Shown piece after piece: positions 11,428-24,200 of a stretch of 64,000 nucleotides of DNA. A program made the translations under genes and the position numbers. Each line of letters starts with the position of its first letter. The first letter of the stretch is position 1. The DNA is from Rostratula benghalensis. Taxonomy: Eukaryota > Chordata > Aves > Charadriiformes > Rostratulidae. The notes below the pieces were generated by a model. That model saw only the letters and a list, made by a program, of their open reading frames with translations, ran no database searches and was not told the DNA's origin. The stretch spans positions 1,641,034 to 1,705,033 of the forward strand of contig VXAI01000019.1 in the NCBI GenBank assembly GCA_013399305.1, written 5' to 3'.

Positions 11428-14400
11428 TTCAGGATTATGTTCTGAAAGCAATGGCTCAAGCAAAGCTGACAAAGGCCTTTTTTCTCCTTTAGAGGCGCTG
11501 AAAATTGTGTATACTTGCTCAACTGTTGTTTTTTCATATCAGAGCATAAATCAAAGCCTCTGTATAAATCCAATTTCTCCTTGAATTTCATAATGCCCTT
11601 TAAGTCTTGATTTTTAAAACTCTGCTTTCCATGGCCAAGAAAAGAATAATCTCTTGTGGTAGGTCTTATTACACAGCATTAATTAATGTGATACTCAACA
11701 TCTCCAATGTGCTCTTTAGCACATTTAAAAAAGAAGTCTAACAGCTTAAGTACTATGTCAGAAACTCATAACTCATAAGAATCTATTGAGTTAAGTAGTA
11801 GATTCCTTTTATTAGTAGGAAAGAAGTATTCTTGATATTCGCATAAGAAATATAATAGCTTCCCATGAAGAAGAATCCATTGCATCCATCAAAAATCCAT
11901 AAAGTAAGAATAACATTGGAATTGTTAATATCTCTCAATTTGTAAAAATAATGTGATGCTGTTCCTTTTTCACACAGGATATCAAATACTTGCAGTGACC
12001 TATTTCAAATCTGTGTCACAAAATCACTTGAAATTCAAATTTTTTGGTCTTGAAGTAGAGTAGAGTGGTATGTCTTTATTTATGTAGAAAGAGTTATGTA
12101 CTTATATAAATGTATGCTTTTGAAATTTCTAACCTCAGAAATGCTTCACGTGATTTCTTTCTCTCTTGCCTGCATGCCCTGGTTTCCCAGTTTTCAGATA
12201 GGCTTGTCCCTTTCCCACACTCCCACCTGTATTTCCTACTTTGAAAGAAAAAGACCTGTGGTCAGTTCTTTCAGGTATCGACAGGGTTTATACTTCTGGT
12301 TTTAGCAATGCCTTTGGCACCCTCTGGCCTGATAAAAATCTATTGTAGCCCAGGCTGAGGCAGGCAGGTGGCTCAGTCTCTTTCTCAGTGCTCATTCCAC
12401 AACTGAGCACCCTTTTTCTGTCTACTGCTGCTTGAAATTGGTTAAGTAGCTCTTTCTGCCAGCAATAAATCTATAAGATTTGTAAAAGGAAAAAAAATCA
12501 GGCACAGTACCTATTTGAATGTTGTAAACATTTCCCTTTTTTCTGATAAAATTAAGTGATTGTGATGAGACTGTTTTTATATTTCTTGTGTCTAGTTATG
12601 AATAAGCAGCAAACTATACTAATCTGATCCTGGTTTTCTGCATTATTCACAGTTTTGTTTCTAACATAGACATATCTCATGTGAAACATGACACAGAAAT
12701 ATCACATATCTCCGAAACACAGGCAATTTTCACAAATGCTTCTCTCCCTGTGTTTGGATATATACACATTATCATTTTTAACTTGTATAATAACGTCACA
12801 TGAGTATTTCAAGCAGTTACAAATAACAGGTTAGTTTCATTGAGTTCAAATACAGCCTTAAGTACCTGAGACAAGTGGTAGAACTGCTGTCTTTCCTTTT
12901 TTTCCCCCTGGAAGCATTCTTTGTACTCTGAGTGCACATCCAAGCAAACATTTTAATGTTTATGCAGAGGTATACCTTAAGTGGTAAAGCTTAGTGATAG
13001 AGTCAGAACTGAGCTTCTCTTTGGCTTTTTCTTTGGTTTCCTTTCTGACATTAGACAAATAAATTACCTGTTACTAGCAAAAATATGCTGTATAATACTC
13101 TTTTCAGATGAAATATTGTGTGTTCAATCTGAGATTAGGAGCAGGAACACAAAACTCTTGAAATACAAAAAATGCTCTTAACGGATAGAATTATTATTAT
13201 TACCACAGCTTTACAGAAAAGAATTTTTAAAATCTGTTTTTTCATCCTGCAGTACTCATAGTAAATATTTATTATTTGTTAGTCCAAATGTTTCATTCGT
13301 ACTTTTGACATGAGTTCTCTTCCAAACCAAAATTATTTAGTTGTTTAAGACGCAGCTGTTGTTTTTATGACACTGAAATAAAAAAAATATAGCCTAAACC
13401 TGAGGTTTAGAAATGAAGAATTATTCTATTTACATTGTGTTGCATTTCTGAACTCTCACCTGGAGATCCTGCAGGTACAGGGTCTTCTGTTTGTGTAATC
13501 TTAAACAGGACCACAAGTTAAAGGGCTTTTGCCAGATGCTGATGAAGGCAATAAGAAATCCTCTAGTGACACATATAATGATGGCAGCACTTAAACCGTG
13601 TCCTTTCATCTCCCTCATTTTCTCTCCTGTAAAGGAAAAGTTGGTCTCTCCGCTTGGATTACTGGACCAAAGAGTTTTATCTTGCATTAAACAAAGGAAG
13701 GTTTCTTAAAAGTGAAAACCTGACAGACAGGTGGTTTTACGTCCACCATGTCCAGCTGTATTCCCAGGAAAATGAGAAGAGAGGGCAAGAAGGAAAGCCC
13801 AGTTGCATAGCTGGGGACAGCCCAGTGCACAGCAGCTCTCACCCCACGACAGGGCAGGGATGTGGCTCAGCACATACTGAGACCCAGTAACTGCCACGAA
13901 GCATTCAAACCACTTTGTATAGAGCTAACACATGAATAATATTTTTAAATGCACAGATATGCAAAAATATGGAAAAATATGTGCACTTTGTGTGCAACAT
14001 GCGGAGTGTCTTTGGAATCATGCTGATGCAAACACTTATTTGAGTAGATATTTGGCAGCTTATTTGTTAAGGTTAATTCACTTATTCACGTCTCTGTGTT
14101 TGTTTCTGAAAAAAAATAAGAGTTTTTTTCCAAGATGCAACCAAGCTCAACTTGCATTAATAAAAAGATTTATACTGAATTTGGTGCCCTTTTGTTCAAG
14201 TCATTGGTAAAGACATTTGTTTCACTGTTGGATAAATTATTGGCAAAATTTCCTCAAGAGCAGCTCAGAAGAATTCAGATTGTTTGCTGATCTATGATAA
14301 TTTTTATTATAAACTGAGAATGTTATGCTAAGGTTATGCCGCTGCTTTTTTACTGCTTCTACAAAACACAAACTTCAGAACTGCGGCTTCCATAAAAGCT

Positions 14401-15369
14401 GAACTCAGCAATATGTTCTTCAATAATTGCTGAGAAGCCTTTATGCTGCTTTATTCAAGTCAGATGAATTTTCCAGAAACAGACTTTCTGAAAGGCTTGG
14501 TTGCAGCAGATATAGGAAGGAGATAGAAAAAGGAGATAGCGTGTTTTGTGGCTTATATTGTTTCTTTCCTTTGGTGGCTTGAGTTACTCCAGAAAGAAAA
14601 AGGTTGTCTATATTACACAAGTAATACATGTTTACTCTTCTATCTCAGAAAAATCATATGTAGCTGAAAAAGCTCAAAAAACTGTGATCTTCTGTTTCTG
14701 CTGTTGCTGATAACATCAGTTATTATGTTGTCCTGTCCTTTCCTCCATGCCTGTCAGACAGATTGCCGTAACATATCTGGAAAGGGCACACCTGAAACAT
14801 ATGACATGATTCATTTCCTCAAAGGTCAAAATGTGATAGAGCTTTGTCTGATCCTACAAGAACAAGTCACCCACCATAATTACAGCATTTGCTGCTGAGA
14901 AAACCAGACTGCCAACAGATGCCGAAGGAGAAAGCAGAAACCTGCGTCACCCATTCAATGTGATGGTGTAAGGACAAAGACAAAAGCTGAGGGGAAAAAG
15001 CTTAAATAGATTTCTATGAGGTTACCACACACCCTGGGAGCAGGTGCAAGGGAAATCAGGTTTCTCTGCTTTTCCAGAGCAGCTGCACAGAGCAGCTGTG
15101 GTAAGCAGCAAAGCCATCCTTCCTCTCATAAATTCCCTCAGAGACTGTGAAGCTCAAGCAAAACGTACATTTCCCACTGTCACATTTATAGCTGGAAGAC
15201 TGAGTACAGATGTATACGTCCTTCATAATTCCACACAAGTTCAACCTTTTCCTACTCCTAGTCCTATTCCTCTTTGCTTCTTTATTTCTCTATTGACAAT
15301 GGAATCTCTGGAAATCTATTCCTCCAGTATTTAACTCCTGATCAATACATACATATTTCTAGGAAAATT
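11428..15369. other. No gene recognised
   Basis: Unique sequence. About 13735-13895 is locally GC-richer (CCCAGTGCACAGCAGCTCTC) with open frames on both strands and no splice or family support. Confidence 0.65.
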
Positions 15370-15772
15370 CGACAGGCTGAGAGAGCTGGGGTTGTTCAGC
15401 CTGCAGAAGAGAGGGCTCCGGGGAGACCTAATAGCAGCCTTCCAGTATCTGAAGGGAGCCTACAGCAGAGCTGGAGATGAAGTCTTTGTCAGGAAGTGTT
15501 GTGACAAGACAAGGGGTAATGGCTTTAAATTGGAAAAGGGGAGATTTAGATTAAATAGCAGAAAGAAATTCTTTCCTGTGAGGTTGGTGAGGCACTGGAA
15601 CAGGTTGCCCAGAGACGTTGTGGATGCCCCATCCTTGGAAGTGTTCAAGGCCCAGCTGGATGAGGCTTTGAACAATCTGCTGCAGTGGGGGGTGTCCCTG
15701 CCCATAGCACGGGGGTTTAGAAATCTTCGATCTTTAAGGTCCCTGCCAATTTTAACTATTCTATGATTCTAT
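15370..15772 (+). mobile_element. CR1 LINE, 5'-truncated 3' end
   Basis: Best-preserved transposon in the window. It opens in the CR1 body (GCTGAGAGAGCTGGGGTTG, then GTTCAGCCTGCAGAAGAG) and runs to a tail ending in ATTCTATGATTCTAT, the octamer-type repeat that ends avian CR1 elements. A reading frame from about 15392 to 15766 encodes the C-terminal end of the CR1 ORF2 reverse-transcriptase protein; visible motifs are [13 protein letters not shown] and [20 protein letters not shown] full-length CR1 is about 4.5 kb, so this is a typical dead-on-arrival 5' truncation with no promoter, endonuclease or RT core. The frame is open to near the tail, so the copy is moderately young. It faces a second CR1 about 2.6 kb downstream in the opposite orientation. 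Confidence 0.96.
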
Positions 15773-17013
15773 AAAAATATCTCTGTGGGCTGAGAGAGCA
15801 TTTTTCACTGCCTTTTTATTTTTTCCAATTATCGTTCAGGATGAACAGTTTCTTTCTCAGGGCAGCAATCTCCATTACTATCCAAGTCCTCTCTTCAAAC
15901 TAAAGTAAAATGGATAAAAGAAAACAGCTCATCAAAGAAAAACTAAATCCCTATTGGCTGGCCCAGCAGTGTCACAGGCTACACTTTGAATGGGATGGTC
16001 TGGTTGTCAGTGAGGAAATAGCCTTGTCATAAATTAGGGAGGCAAGCAAAATCTCCCATGTCATGAATCTGGGGCGTTCCTGCATCTCTGGAGGGAACAA
16101 CAAAACCAAATCTGCCTCTCGTTTGGGTGTCAATGATTGCTGCCTTTCTTCTCATCCTCCTCGAGTGTAACTGGAAGAAAACATCTTAAAAAATAAAACT
16201 TCGTATCTAATTGACAGTTTACACAAATACCTCTTGTCCCCAGACAACTCAAATGTTGACAGGGAAAAGTGTGGATACTCTGCTTGGTAGGCAGTTCACT
16301 ATAGATTAATAAAAGAAACTAGTCATAGATCATTAACCTATATAAATGTTTGGTTCACATGGAGTCCGTGTGAACGGAAATGAATGACCCCACATGTTTC
16401 TCTAAGGGGTGGGTAGGCAGTACATGGCATATTAGAGCTTGCAGTGCACTGTTTGCATTATAATGTATCTCAATATAAAAAGGCAGCAAGTTGGGAATGA
16501 AGTTGAGAGCTTGAGATCTCCTCAGATCCTGTGTAATGGCTTCAATTCCTCAGTTGCCAAGTCAGAAAAACTCATGTCCTGGCACATTTTGAAGTTTCTG
16601 GCTACATCATTTGGTCTAATAAATATTGCCCCTTGCCACTTGTAATCTTAGATAAGCTTGCCTGTATTAATGCAACTGCACTACAGCTACACTGCTACAG
16701 GCAGGAGTTGGTATTTCCTGCTTATTTTGCTTTTCGCTGTCCTAAATTAGGACCCTAGTTTACATTTGGCCTAATTTCTTCTCTCTCAGGCAAGACAGCA
16801 TGATGGTGTACACAGCATGACGTATTTAGCTTCAGGCTAAGCTTCATCCAGGCCGTTCCTCATCCTGTGAGCATTTAACTTCCCTGGCACAGACTCCATC
16901 CAGCCTTCAACGGGACGGGGCACTTGGCTTCCCTTTTGTCGCAAGGGTCTTCCTGGGAGTTAGAGCAAACAGATAACGCTACCAGTAGCTTAACATTACT
17001 CCTGCTACACAGT

Positions 17014-17279
17014 TTACGAGTTCCCTCGCTTATCTAAAATGTTCTCACTCTTAAATATGTCCGTATTCAGCTGTATTCCTTTAACTAAAAAGATGGTAGC
17101 AAGTTTTACTCCCTGGTTAGATGTACTGTATACGATGCAAAGGCACCATTTGAAGTTATATTTCTCACTTGAATTATATGAATGTTCTTCCCCCGCCTTA
17201 TAAATGTCTTGATGTGCTTCTTTATTTGAAAACAGCTGCAGTGCTTTTGAAGACCATTGTCCTTTACTAGTCTTTCCAG
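17014..17279 (-). other. Candidate terminal exon, minus strand
   Basis: After an acceptor-like TGTCACTCCTCCTAG the minus strand is open for 88 codons to a TAA at 17014 (phase 1 in), with GKTSKGQWSSKALQLFS, YNFKWCLCIVYSTSNQ and NTDIFKSENILDKRGNS. If real it would be a 3'-terminal coding exon. No poly-A signal AATAAA is evident on that strand for about 1 kb downstream; the nearest is around 15.81 kb. I recognise no homologue. Low confidence. Confidence 0.17.
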
Positions 17280-18351
17280 CTAGGAGGAGTGACATTGTCA
17301 TCCTTTTATGCCACATGAAAGCTTTTAACTTACGAACACAGCCTCTCTCACTCTCATAGTATCTGATTTATGTACTCTGAAAAAAAAAAAAACCGAAGAA
17401 GAAATGGCAGCAACGTTTGCTTTTTAATAACATACAGAAAAAATGCTTCAAAGTCAGCCATGCGTGAAGGAAACATAGAGGAAGGGACCTTAAATACAAG
17501 CTGCTGACAGATCATGAACCAAACTGCCTTTTATGTGTCTTGAAGAGAAAACTTTGTAATCATCTATGCCATCAGTAGTGACAGTATATTCACTGAAATC
17601 ATTATACCAAAGTGTTGTAAGGCTTGGGATTATCTGAAAGAGCAGAGAATGTTCATTTATTCATGAGGTAAAACTGAAAGGCTCCTGTGTAGTTTTGGGT
17701 CCCTCTTTAATTATCAGGGAAGTTAGGCATTAGTTAAATTTTGCCTGAATAGTAAATTAATTATTTAAAAGAAAAGAAGAAAGCAGAATATTTCTCTAAG
17801 AAGAACAAATAGGTTAATCTCAGGTATTTACTCTTAAAAGGTTGTCAAGAATCATTGTGTTATACTTAAGTGCAGTAGGAAGACATTTGTTAAGCAGATA
17901 AAGCATAAAGGATGTTGGATTCAGGATTCACTGTAATAGTGAGAATAGGCAAAGAAATGACAAGTCAAATTTAATTTTTTTCCAAAATCCAGTTGATAAG
18001 TATTCCTAATCTCCATCAGAGGTAAAACAGGAGCAGGCAGAAAAGTATGCGTGTCTTCCACAAAACCATCATAGACAGATGAACCTCTGGAACTCAGATG
18101 AATAGTTTCTTAACATACTTAACATTCTTAACATACATTCAGTCTTTAATTCAGAACTAGTTAAAAAACCCCCAAACATCCCTTCAGATGTCCTGCAGAC
18201 ATCATTTTTGACCAAAGGTAGCTTGCAGTTGATCTAAAGCAGCATTAAAAAAAACCAACAAACCACCTTCCACTGAGGGATTTGTGTCACCACAAAAATA
18301 GTTGAGCAGATTTTGCCCACGTAAAGGCTGCTTTCTATTACAAGTAACATT

Positions 18352-18645
18352 TCATAGAATCATAGAATGGTTAGAGTTGGACATTAAAGATCAAAGAGTT
18401 CCAAACCCCCCTGCCATGGGGAGGGACACCTCCCACCAGACCAGGTTGCTCAAAACCCCATCCAGCCTGGCCTTGAACACCTCCAGGGATAGGGCAGCCA
18501 CAGCTTCTCTGGGCAACCTGTTCCAGTGTCTCACCACCCTCACAGGAAAGAATTTCTTCCTGATATCTAACCTAAATCTCCCCTTTTCCAATTTAAAGCC
18601 GTTACCTCTCATTCTGTCACTACACTTCCTTACAGAGTTGCTCTC
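18352..18645 (-). mobile_element. CR1 LINE, 5'-truncated 3' end
   Basis: The plus strand begins TCATAGAATCATAGAATGG, the reverse complement of a CR1 3' tail. The body follows backwards: ACCAGGTTGCTCAAAACCCC, CTGGGCAACCTGTTCCAGTG and AGGAAAGAATTTCTTCC. The minus strand keeps the ORF2 C-terminus with [20 protein letters not shown] and [19 protein letters not shown]. The copy stops near 18645, so only about 290 bases remain of the roughly 4.5-kb element. Unlike its neighbour at 15.4-15.8 kb it is inverted, and the two could pair if transcribed together. The family assignment is secure; the subfamily is not determined. Confidence 0.95.
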
Positions 18646-20582
18646 CAATATTTTTTTGGATCTTCACATCTGCATCAATGGCTAATTCACAAAATATTGG
18701 AGAACAGCATAGTTTAATATTCCTTATTAAGAATTTATTATATTTTATTCAAAATGTAAGGTTTATAAACCTGAATACATATAAGTGCCCAAATGTTGAT
18801 ATATAATTATATATGTACCACCTTAATTTCTAATTGATGGCTGACATTTTTGTGCTATAACCCTAGAAGAAATACATATTTCTGAGGTTTATCACAATTG
18901 CCACAAAGTAGATGCTCAGAGTACATTAGAGGTTTTCTGAAAAACTTCTATATGCAATAGAAATGAGGAAATTTTGAAAATCAACCACAATATCCAAAAA
19001 AACTCTACCTGCATTTAGCCTTGTGACTGTATCCTAGCAAGTCTGTATTCCGTCAGGCTCTACCAGAAAATTTCACACACCAGAGAGCATTATCTCATTG
19101 TGTCTCCACAATAAAAGTGACCAATGTGTACATTTACCTGACACTTCTATACAGCAATTTCTATTTCCTTCAGACAAAACCCAAAGGATTATTAAATACA
19201 ATGCATGTTAGAACACAGAGAAAAAGAATAGAGTGCGTCTGTCAATTTAATTTTAAAGGACAAAAACTTTATGCTTTCCTAAGACAACTTTAAATTTAGT
19301 AAAAATATTTGCAATCTTTGACAGATTTTAGAATCCCTTTGGGAACATCCCAATATATCATGTGACCACGACAAGCAAATTGCTGGCAATTACCAAGCAA
19401 ACCAGAGCTTAACTGAGGTTTTAGTGTTCCTTACTTTGTTGTTTTCCTTCCATCTCTTAGAGGAAACAAAACCAACATTACTGGGATAATGACACCTAAG
19501 AAAAAATCTGTTACATGTGACCTTCATAGAGCAGTTATGACTGTTTAAAGTTCCTCAAATATCTTGAAGTAATATTTAATATTTTGATGTTAACTCTACC
19601 ATTAATATCAACAATAATCAATACTGAAGATTTGTCATTCAGAGTGTTTTAGAATAACATGAGCATTTGTGAATGATGCCAAGTATAGTCAAAATGACAA
19701 ATACAATTCTTGTAAAACATTAGATTTCAAGGAAATTCTGAGGAAAAAAATAGGTCTACATTAACACAGTCAAAATTGATTTTGACAATCTAACAGGTGT
19801 TTTGATGTAAAGCCTGAACCTGTTCTTACTGAAAACAACTGAAGCAACTATTATTATTATTGCTCTACACTTAGAAGTCCAAAACACGTTTAGGAGCTTG
19901 ATCTTCTATTTGCTGCATAAAAGTTACCATTTTATGATGAAGGATATGTTTTTCTAAACCATGGTCTCCAGATGTTTGGAGGCAGTGGTCATTGTAGGAT
20001 GAATTCCAAGGTCAACTTTGAAACTGAGAAAAAGCCTTTACTGGTAAACTTTAAAGTTGTAGAAGATATAAAAGACAGGTACAAGAGACAGTGTCAGGGA
20101 TAGCTGAAAAAGTATAATATAGGGCCAGAATAGGCTTTCTCTAGAGAGGCATCTTTTTTCTAATGCCATTCAATAATCATTGTCAACCATAAGTGGCAAC
20201 CAGTTATTCCCACAAGGAATAACATTCTCCCTGATAGTTCTGTCCACTATAGGAACTTCTTATTCCAGAGGTTACATCTAACACTTTTGGTTGCTAAAAG
20301 ATCTATTCTTTATTAATTTAACAAATCAATCTCTGAACTCATTTGTAGGGTTGGTGTTTTTTTTGCAATTCCTCTGACAATCAGACTCATAGGTTGTTTA
20401 TATGTTGTGGCTGTCTGGGAAGGTACCTCTTATTTTCAGCCTACTGATCATTGTTTCATTTGAAACCGATTGTTTCATTAGAAAAGTAGAATCATTTGTC
20501 ACACCTTTTAGGAAGCATATATTACTTTTCAATTGATTGTCTCTTTCCTAAATGAAATATTATTTAAAATGTTATTGAATAA

Positions 20583-20629
20583 AAGCTATTTAAGTTATAC
20601 ATTCAGGTTATTAAGCTATTTAAGTTATA
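20583..20629 (+). repeat. Two-copy 30-bp direct repeat
   Basis: AAGCTATTTAAGTTATA occurs at 20583-20599 and again at 20613-20629, period 30. A small local duplication in AT-rich DNA. Confidence 0.9.
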
Positions 20630-21078
20630 TATAAGTTACCCTTGTCTTTCTATCCATCCTTCCTGAACTTATTTCAACATATTCTCTTGAGGTAAGATGA
20701 TGAGAATTTCATTATTGTGTAACTTGGATCAGTTAAGAATTTTGTATTTGACTTAGAATTATTCTTTTAAGTAAATGAAAAACCTATTATATAATAATAA
20801 ATAAAATTTTCTAAAATACATGCTTGCTATTTTAAGTATAAACACAACAACAGATAAATTAAAAAACAAATTGAAGGTGCATCTTAGCCTTCAGTATTGT
20901 CAGCGTGTTCCTCTCTATATTCATGCAACTATCTGAATTAGTCCACCATTGCAAAAGTTGGAAGTCACATTATCTTTCTACAATGCTTGATAGATGTAGG
21001 CAAAAGGATTTCAATAATTCTTTCGTTTTGGGGAAAAAAAATGCTTTAACATTTTAGTAACCATGGGATATGACATAC

Positions 21079-21277
21079 TTTCCTTAGTTCTTTGAAGTGC
21101 ACAATTGCCTTCTGAATGAAGGAGTCACCCATTTGAATCTGCACTTTGGTGTACAGTCTGTGGATATAACAACACATTCTCCTCACTTCTTGGGGCAATG
21201 TGATCCCTGGGGTGGTCAGAAGTGAACTTTCAAGAAAAAGTGTTACCAGTGAGATTTTACAGGGAAAGCCATTTAGG
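21079..21277 (-). other. Candidate exon, 199 nt, minus strand
   Basis: Minus-strand acceptor with a roughly 30-base T/C-rich lead (TTCTCTCTTTCTCTTTGAC, then ATCTCTTTATAG) and donor AGGAAA|GTATGT. The 199 bases are open in one frame (phase 2 in, phase 0 out, 66 codons), with segments NGFPCKISLVTLFLESS, ITLPQEVRRMCCYIHRLYT and DSFIQKAIVHFKELRK. It lies inside the repeat-free 18.6-25.7-kb stretch. No family is recognised and the phases do not directly join the 37.7-kb candidate, so an intervening exon would be needed. It may be a chance frame. Confidence 0.2.
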
Positions 21278-24200
21278 CTATAAAGAGATGTCAAAGAGAA
21301 AGAGAGAAAAAATATAGAGTAAAAATGCATTTGTCAGCTCTGGTTCATCTATGTATTTCTGCTATAATGTCATCTATGGAATGAGATGTCATTACTAAGT
21401 TGTGTATTGCTCCAACATAGCCATCCATTACAGTAAAGCAAAAATAGCACATTCCATTAATCACAGACACAAGGTTAAATAAAGATGTAAGCATATTGGG
21501 AAAGCAAGGTTTCAAGCGTAGATCACCTTGATATATTAAGCAAATGGCTTAGAAGGGGTTACAGGCCTGAGAGAATAATAGTAGTAAAATTAAGCAGAGC
21601 CGTATTAGTCGTGCTTAACTCAGTAATACTCATTTATATTGCTGTGAAGAAATTGATTATTTGAGTTGTCTGCCATAGAGTAAGCAACATATGGTACATA
21701 ACATTTGAAATCAGAGGGAATTTACTAAAAAAAAAATGAGGACTTCAAATTGACTCAATCCATTTGGTTTGATAAATGTCCCTTTCAAATGTATTTTTTT
21801 TTTCTTCCATGTTACTAAGCTGTTCCTTCTACATTACAGAGATGAATGCACACAGAATCCTTGGTCAATTCATTCTCATGTCAGCGGTCATTCCAGCATT
21901 CTGTGCTTTGATAAAAAAAGACCCCAATATGAGCCAGGATAACTTTGTGGGATATTTTAGTATGGATGGTTGCCTATATTAGGACAGGTTGTTGGAACAA
22001 AAGCCATTCCCATTTTGCTCCATTTGGTTTTTCCCTTCTTTTTTCTTACTTTTCCATTTACCAGTTCTGTTTCTTCTGTTTCTTTCTTTGGCACTGTTCT
22101 TCCTCCCATTTTACATCCTCCTGTTCAGCACCCCATTTCCATTTGCTCTGCAGCATGGTTCAAAAAGTATCTTTGCTCTCAGCAGCTACGGATGTTTATG
22201 GTGCTTTGCAAAAGTGAAATACACCGGATAAATAACAGTCCCTGCCAAAACCAGCTTGCAGTCTGAAGGATCAGAAATGTAGTCATTGATGCTTAACTAC
22301 ACTTCTTGCTTGCCTGCCAGGTTTGAACTGATGGTGAGATTTGGACAAGGGATGACCTTTTTTCTTAATAATATCAAGTACTCCTTCTGCGTGGGACTAG
22401 TTAGTCTCCTGGTTTAATTTTGACAATTTATTATCAAATTACCTTTTTCCATAGGTATATGCTATTACTCCTTGAGATAGTTTGACAAATATCCTACCCA
22501 AGTGTCCCAAAAGCTTAACATTGTTGTTTGTTTATTTTTTAATGTCTGTAATTATAACAAATGCAGCCAGTAGCCAACTTGTTTTGAATTATCACAGTAT
22601 TTTAAATTGAGTCAAAAGAATTTCTGAAATGCTTTTCCCTCACAATATTTACCGAAGTTCTAAAGTGTAATAAGTATGTTTACAGGAATAAAATATTTGT
22701 TTCTGATAATATATGTTACAAATATTGCAGCCCTCTTTTAGTTTGTAGTAGTTGTTTCATAAATGTTTAGTATAGACAGGTAGGAGATGACTGTGACATG
22801 AAAGTTATTTTGAGAGGTGGAAAACACTTAAGGCTTTTTTGTCTATTTTAAAGAATTTTCTTCTATGTGTTTTCTCACAAGACTACAGGAGGACACCAAT
22901 GTTTCAATAGTTATAGATTATCTGAGGATAGCTTACAGAAAGATACTGCTTTTTTTTCTTTAAATGTTTCTGGCTTGCCCAATTGTACAATTATTCCTCG
23001 TAACCCAAATTATTAATGATGTTATACTACTAAGGTATATAGTGATATGGGCTGGTGTAGCACAGTATAAAAGGGGGACATTTTTAGCAAAGGAAACTGG
23101 CTTTAACTTTTCAAATTACAGGTACCTAGAACTGCACATTTAATTTCTTCTGTGCTACATGAAAACTGAATATTTATTGGGTTTAGGGGATTAACTGTTT
23201 CATAATTTACATGCACATTTACTAAATGAATTAGAAATTTCATTGTTAGTTCATGGTTTAAATCTTGGCCTGAAGTTGTATATTCAATTTTTTGACTGTA
23301 CCCAATGCCTGCAGACTGGATAAGGTGATGCTTTCATTCTCCATTTCAATCTACCCAGACTCATACCTTTCACACAGAGTTGGGAAATAAATAAAATAAA
23401 AGGAATGTTTAGCTTGTTGATTCTAGTCTGCTATAATTGAAAATAAAACTTCAGTAGGCATATTAAGAGAAATTTAGCAATTTTTAGAATACCATAAAAA
23501 TATTCCATTCCTTCATTAATTTGGAAACATTCAATGAGAATTTTAGTTGTTGTAAATTTATTATAAATAAAGCACAAAGTAAATAATTTCATAAAATTTG
23601 GAGATGTGAAGGGCCTTCTTGCAAAGGAAAGTGTGGAAAGGAAAATAGATTTAGAATGAGTATAAGAGATTTAACTCCAAGAGTGGCAGTACTCTGATGT
23701 CTAATTCAGTCTTTGCCTCAGGAAGGGAATTCTCTATTATTTTTTTAGTGTAAAATCTAGTAGCATTTTGATTAGACTATATTTTTAATATGTTGCAATT
23801 GACAGGCTTATTTGACATTGAAAAAATATGGCTGGGAAATTTAAGATGACAAATGTGCAAGAACTCCTGTGCATTTTTCTTTTCCTTGAAATAGTCATCA
23901 ACCAGCAGGAATAGTTTTCTATAACAGTGTGTTGTTATTTGTTATGATGGAAAATAATTTGCTAGGAAAATAGCTCATATATCTGTCATAAACCCTTAAT
24001 CAAGGGTACGAGAAGGTTTTTGACACTTCAATTTCAATAGCAGTTTGCGCATAACTCTCACCAAAAACCCATGAAATTGTGAAAAACTGCCAAAAATGTA
24101 CAGGAAAAACTTTGAGGTTTCTTACAAATTTCCTCTCATGGTTTTATTGTTTCTGGCTGAAAGCTATATTTGACTCTTCTGTAGTATTTACTTTGTTGCA

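Noticed and set aside
21945..22266. Three overlapping plus-strand frames rich in F, S and L
   Set aside because: All three frames are open because the DNA is T/C-rich and stop codons need purines; not coding evidence.
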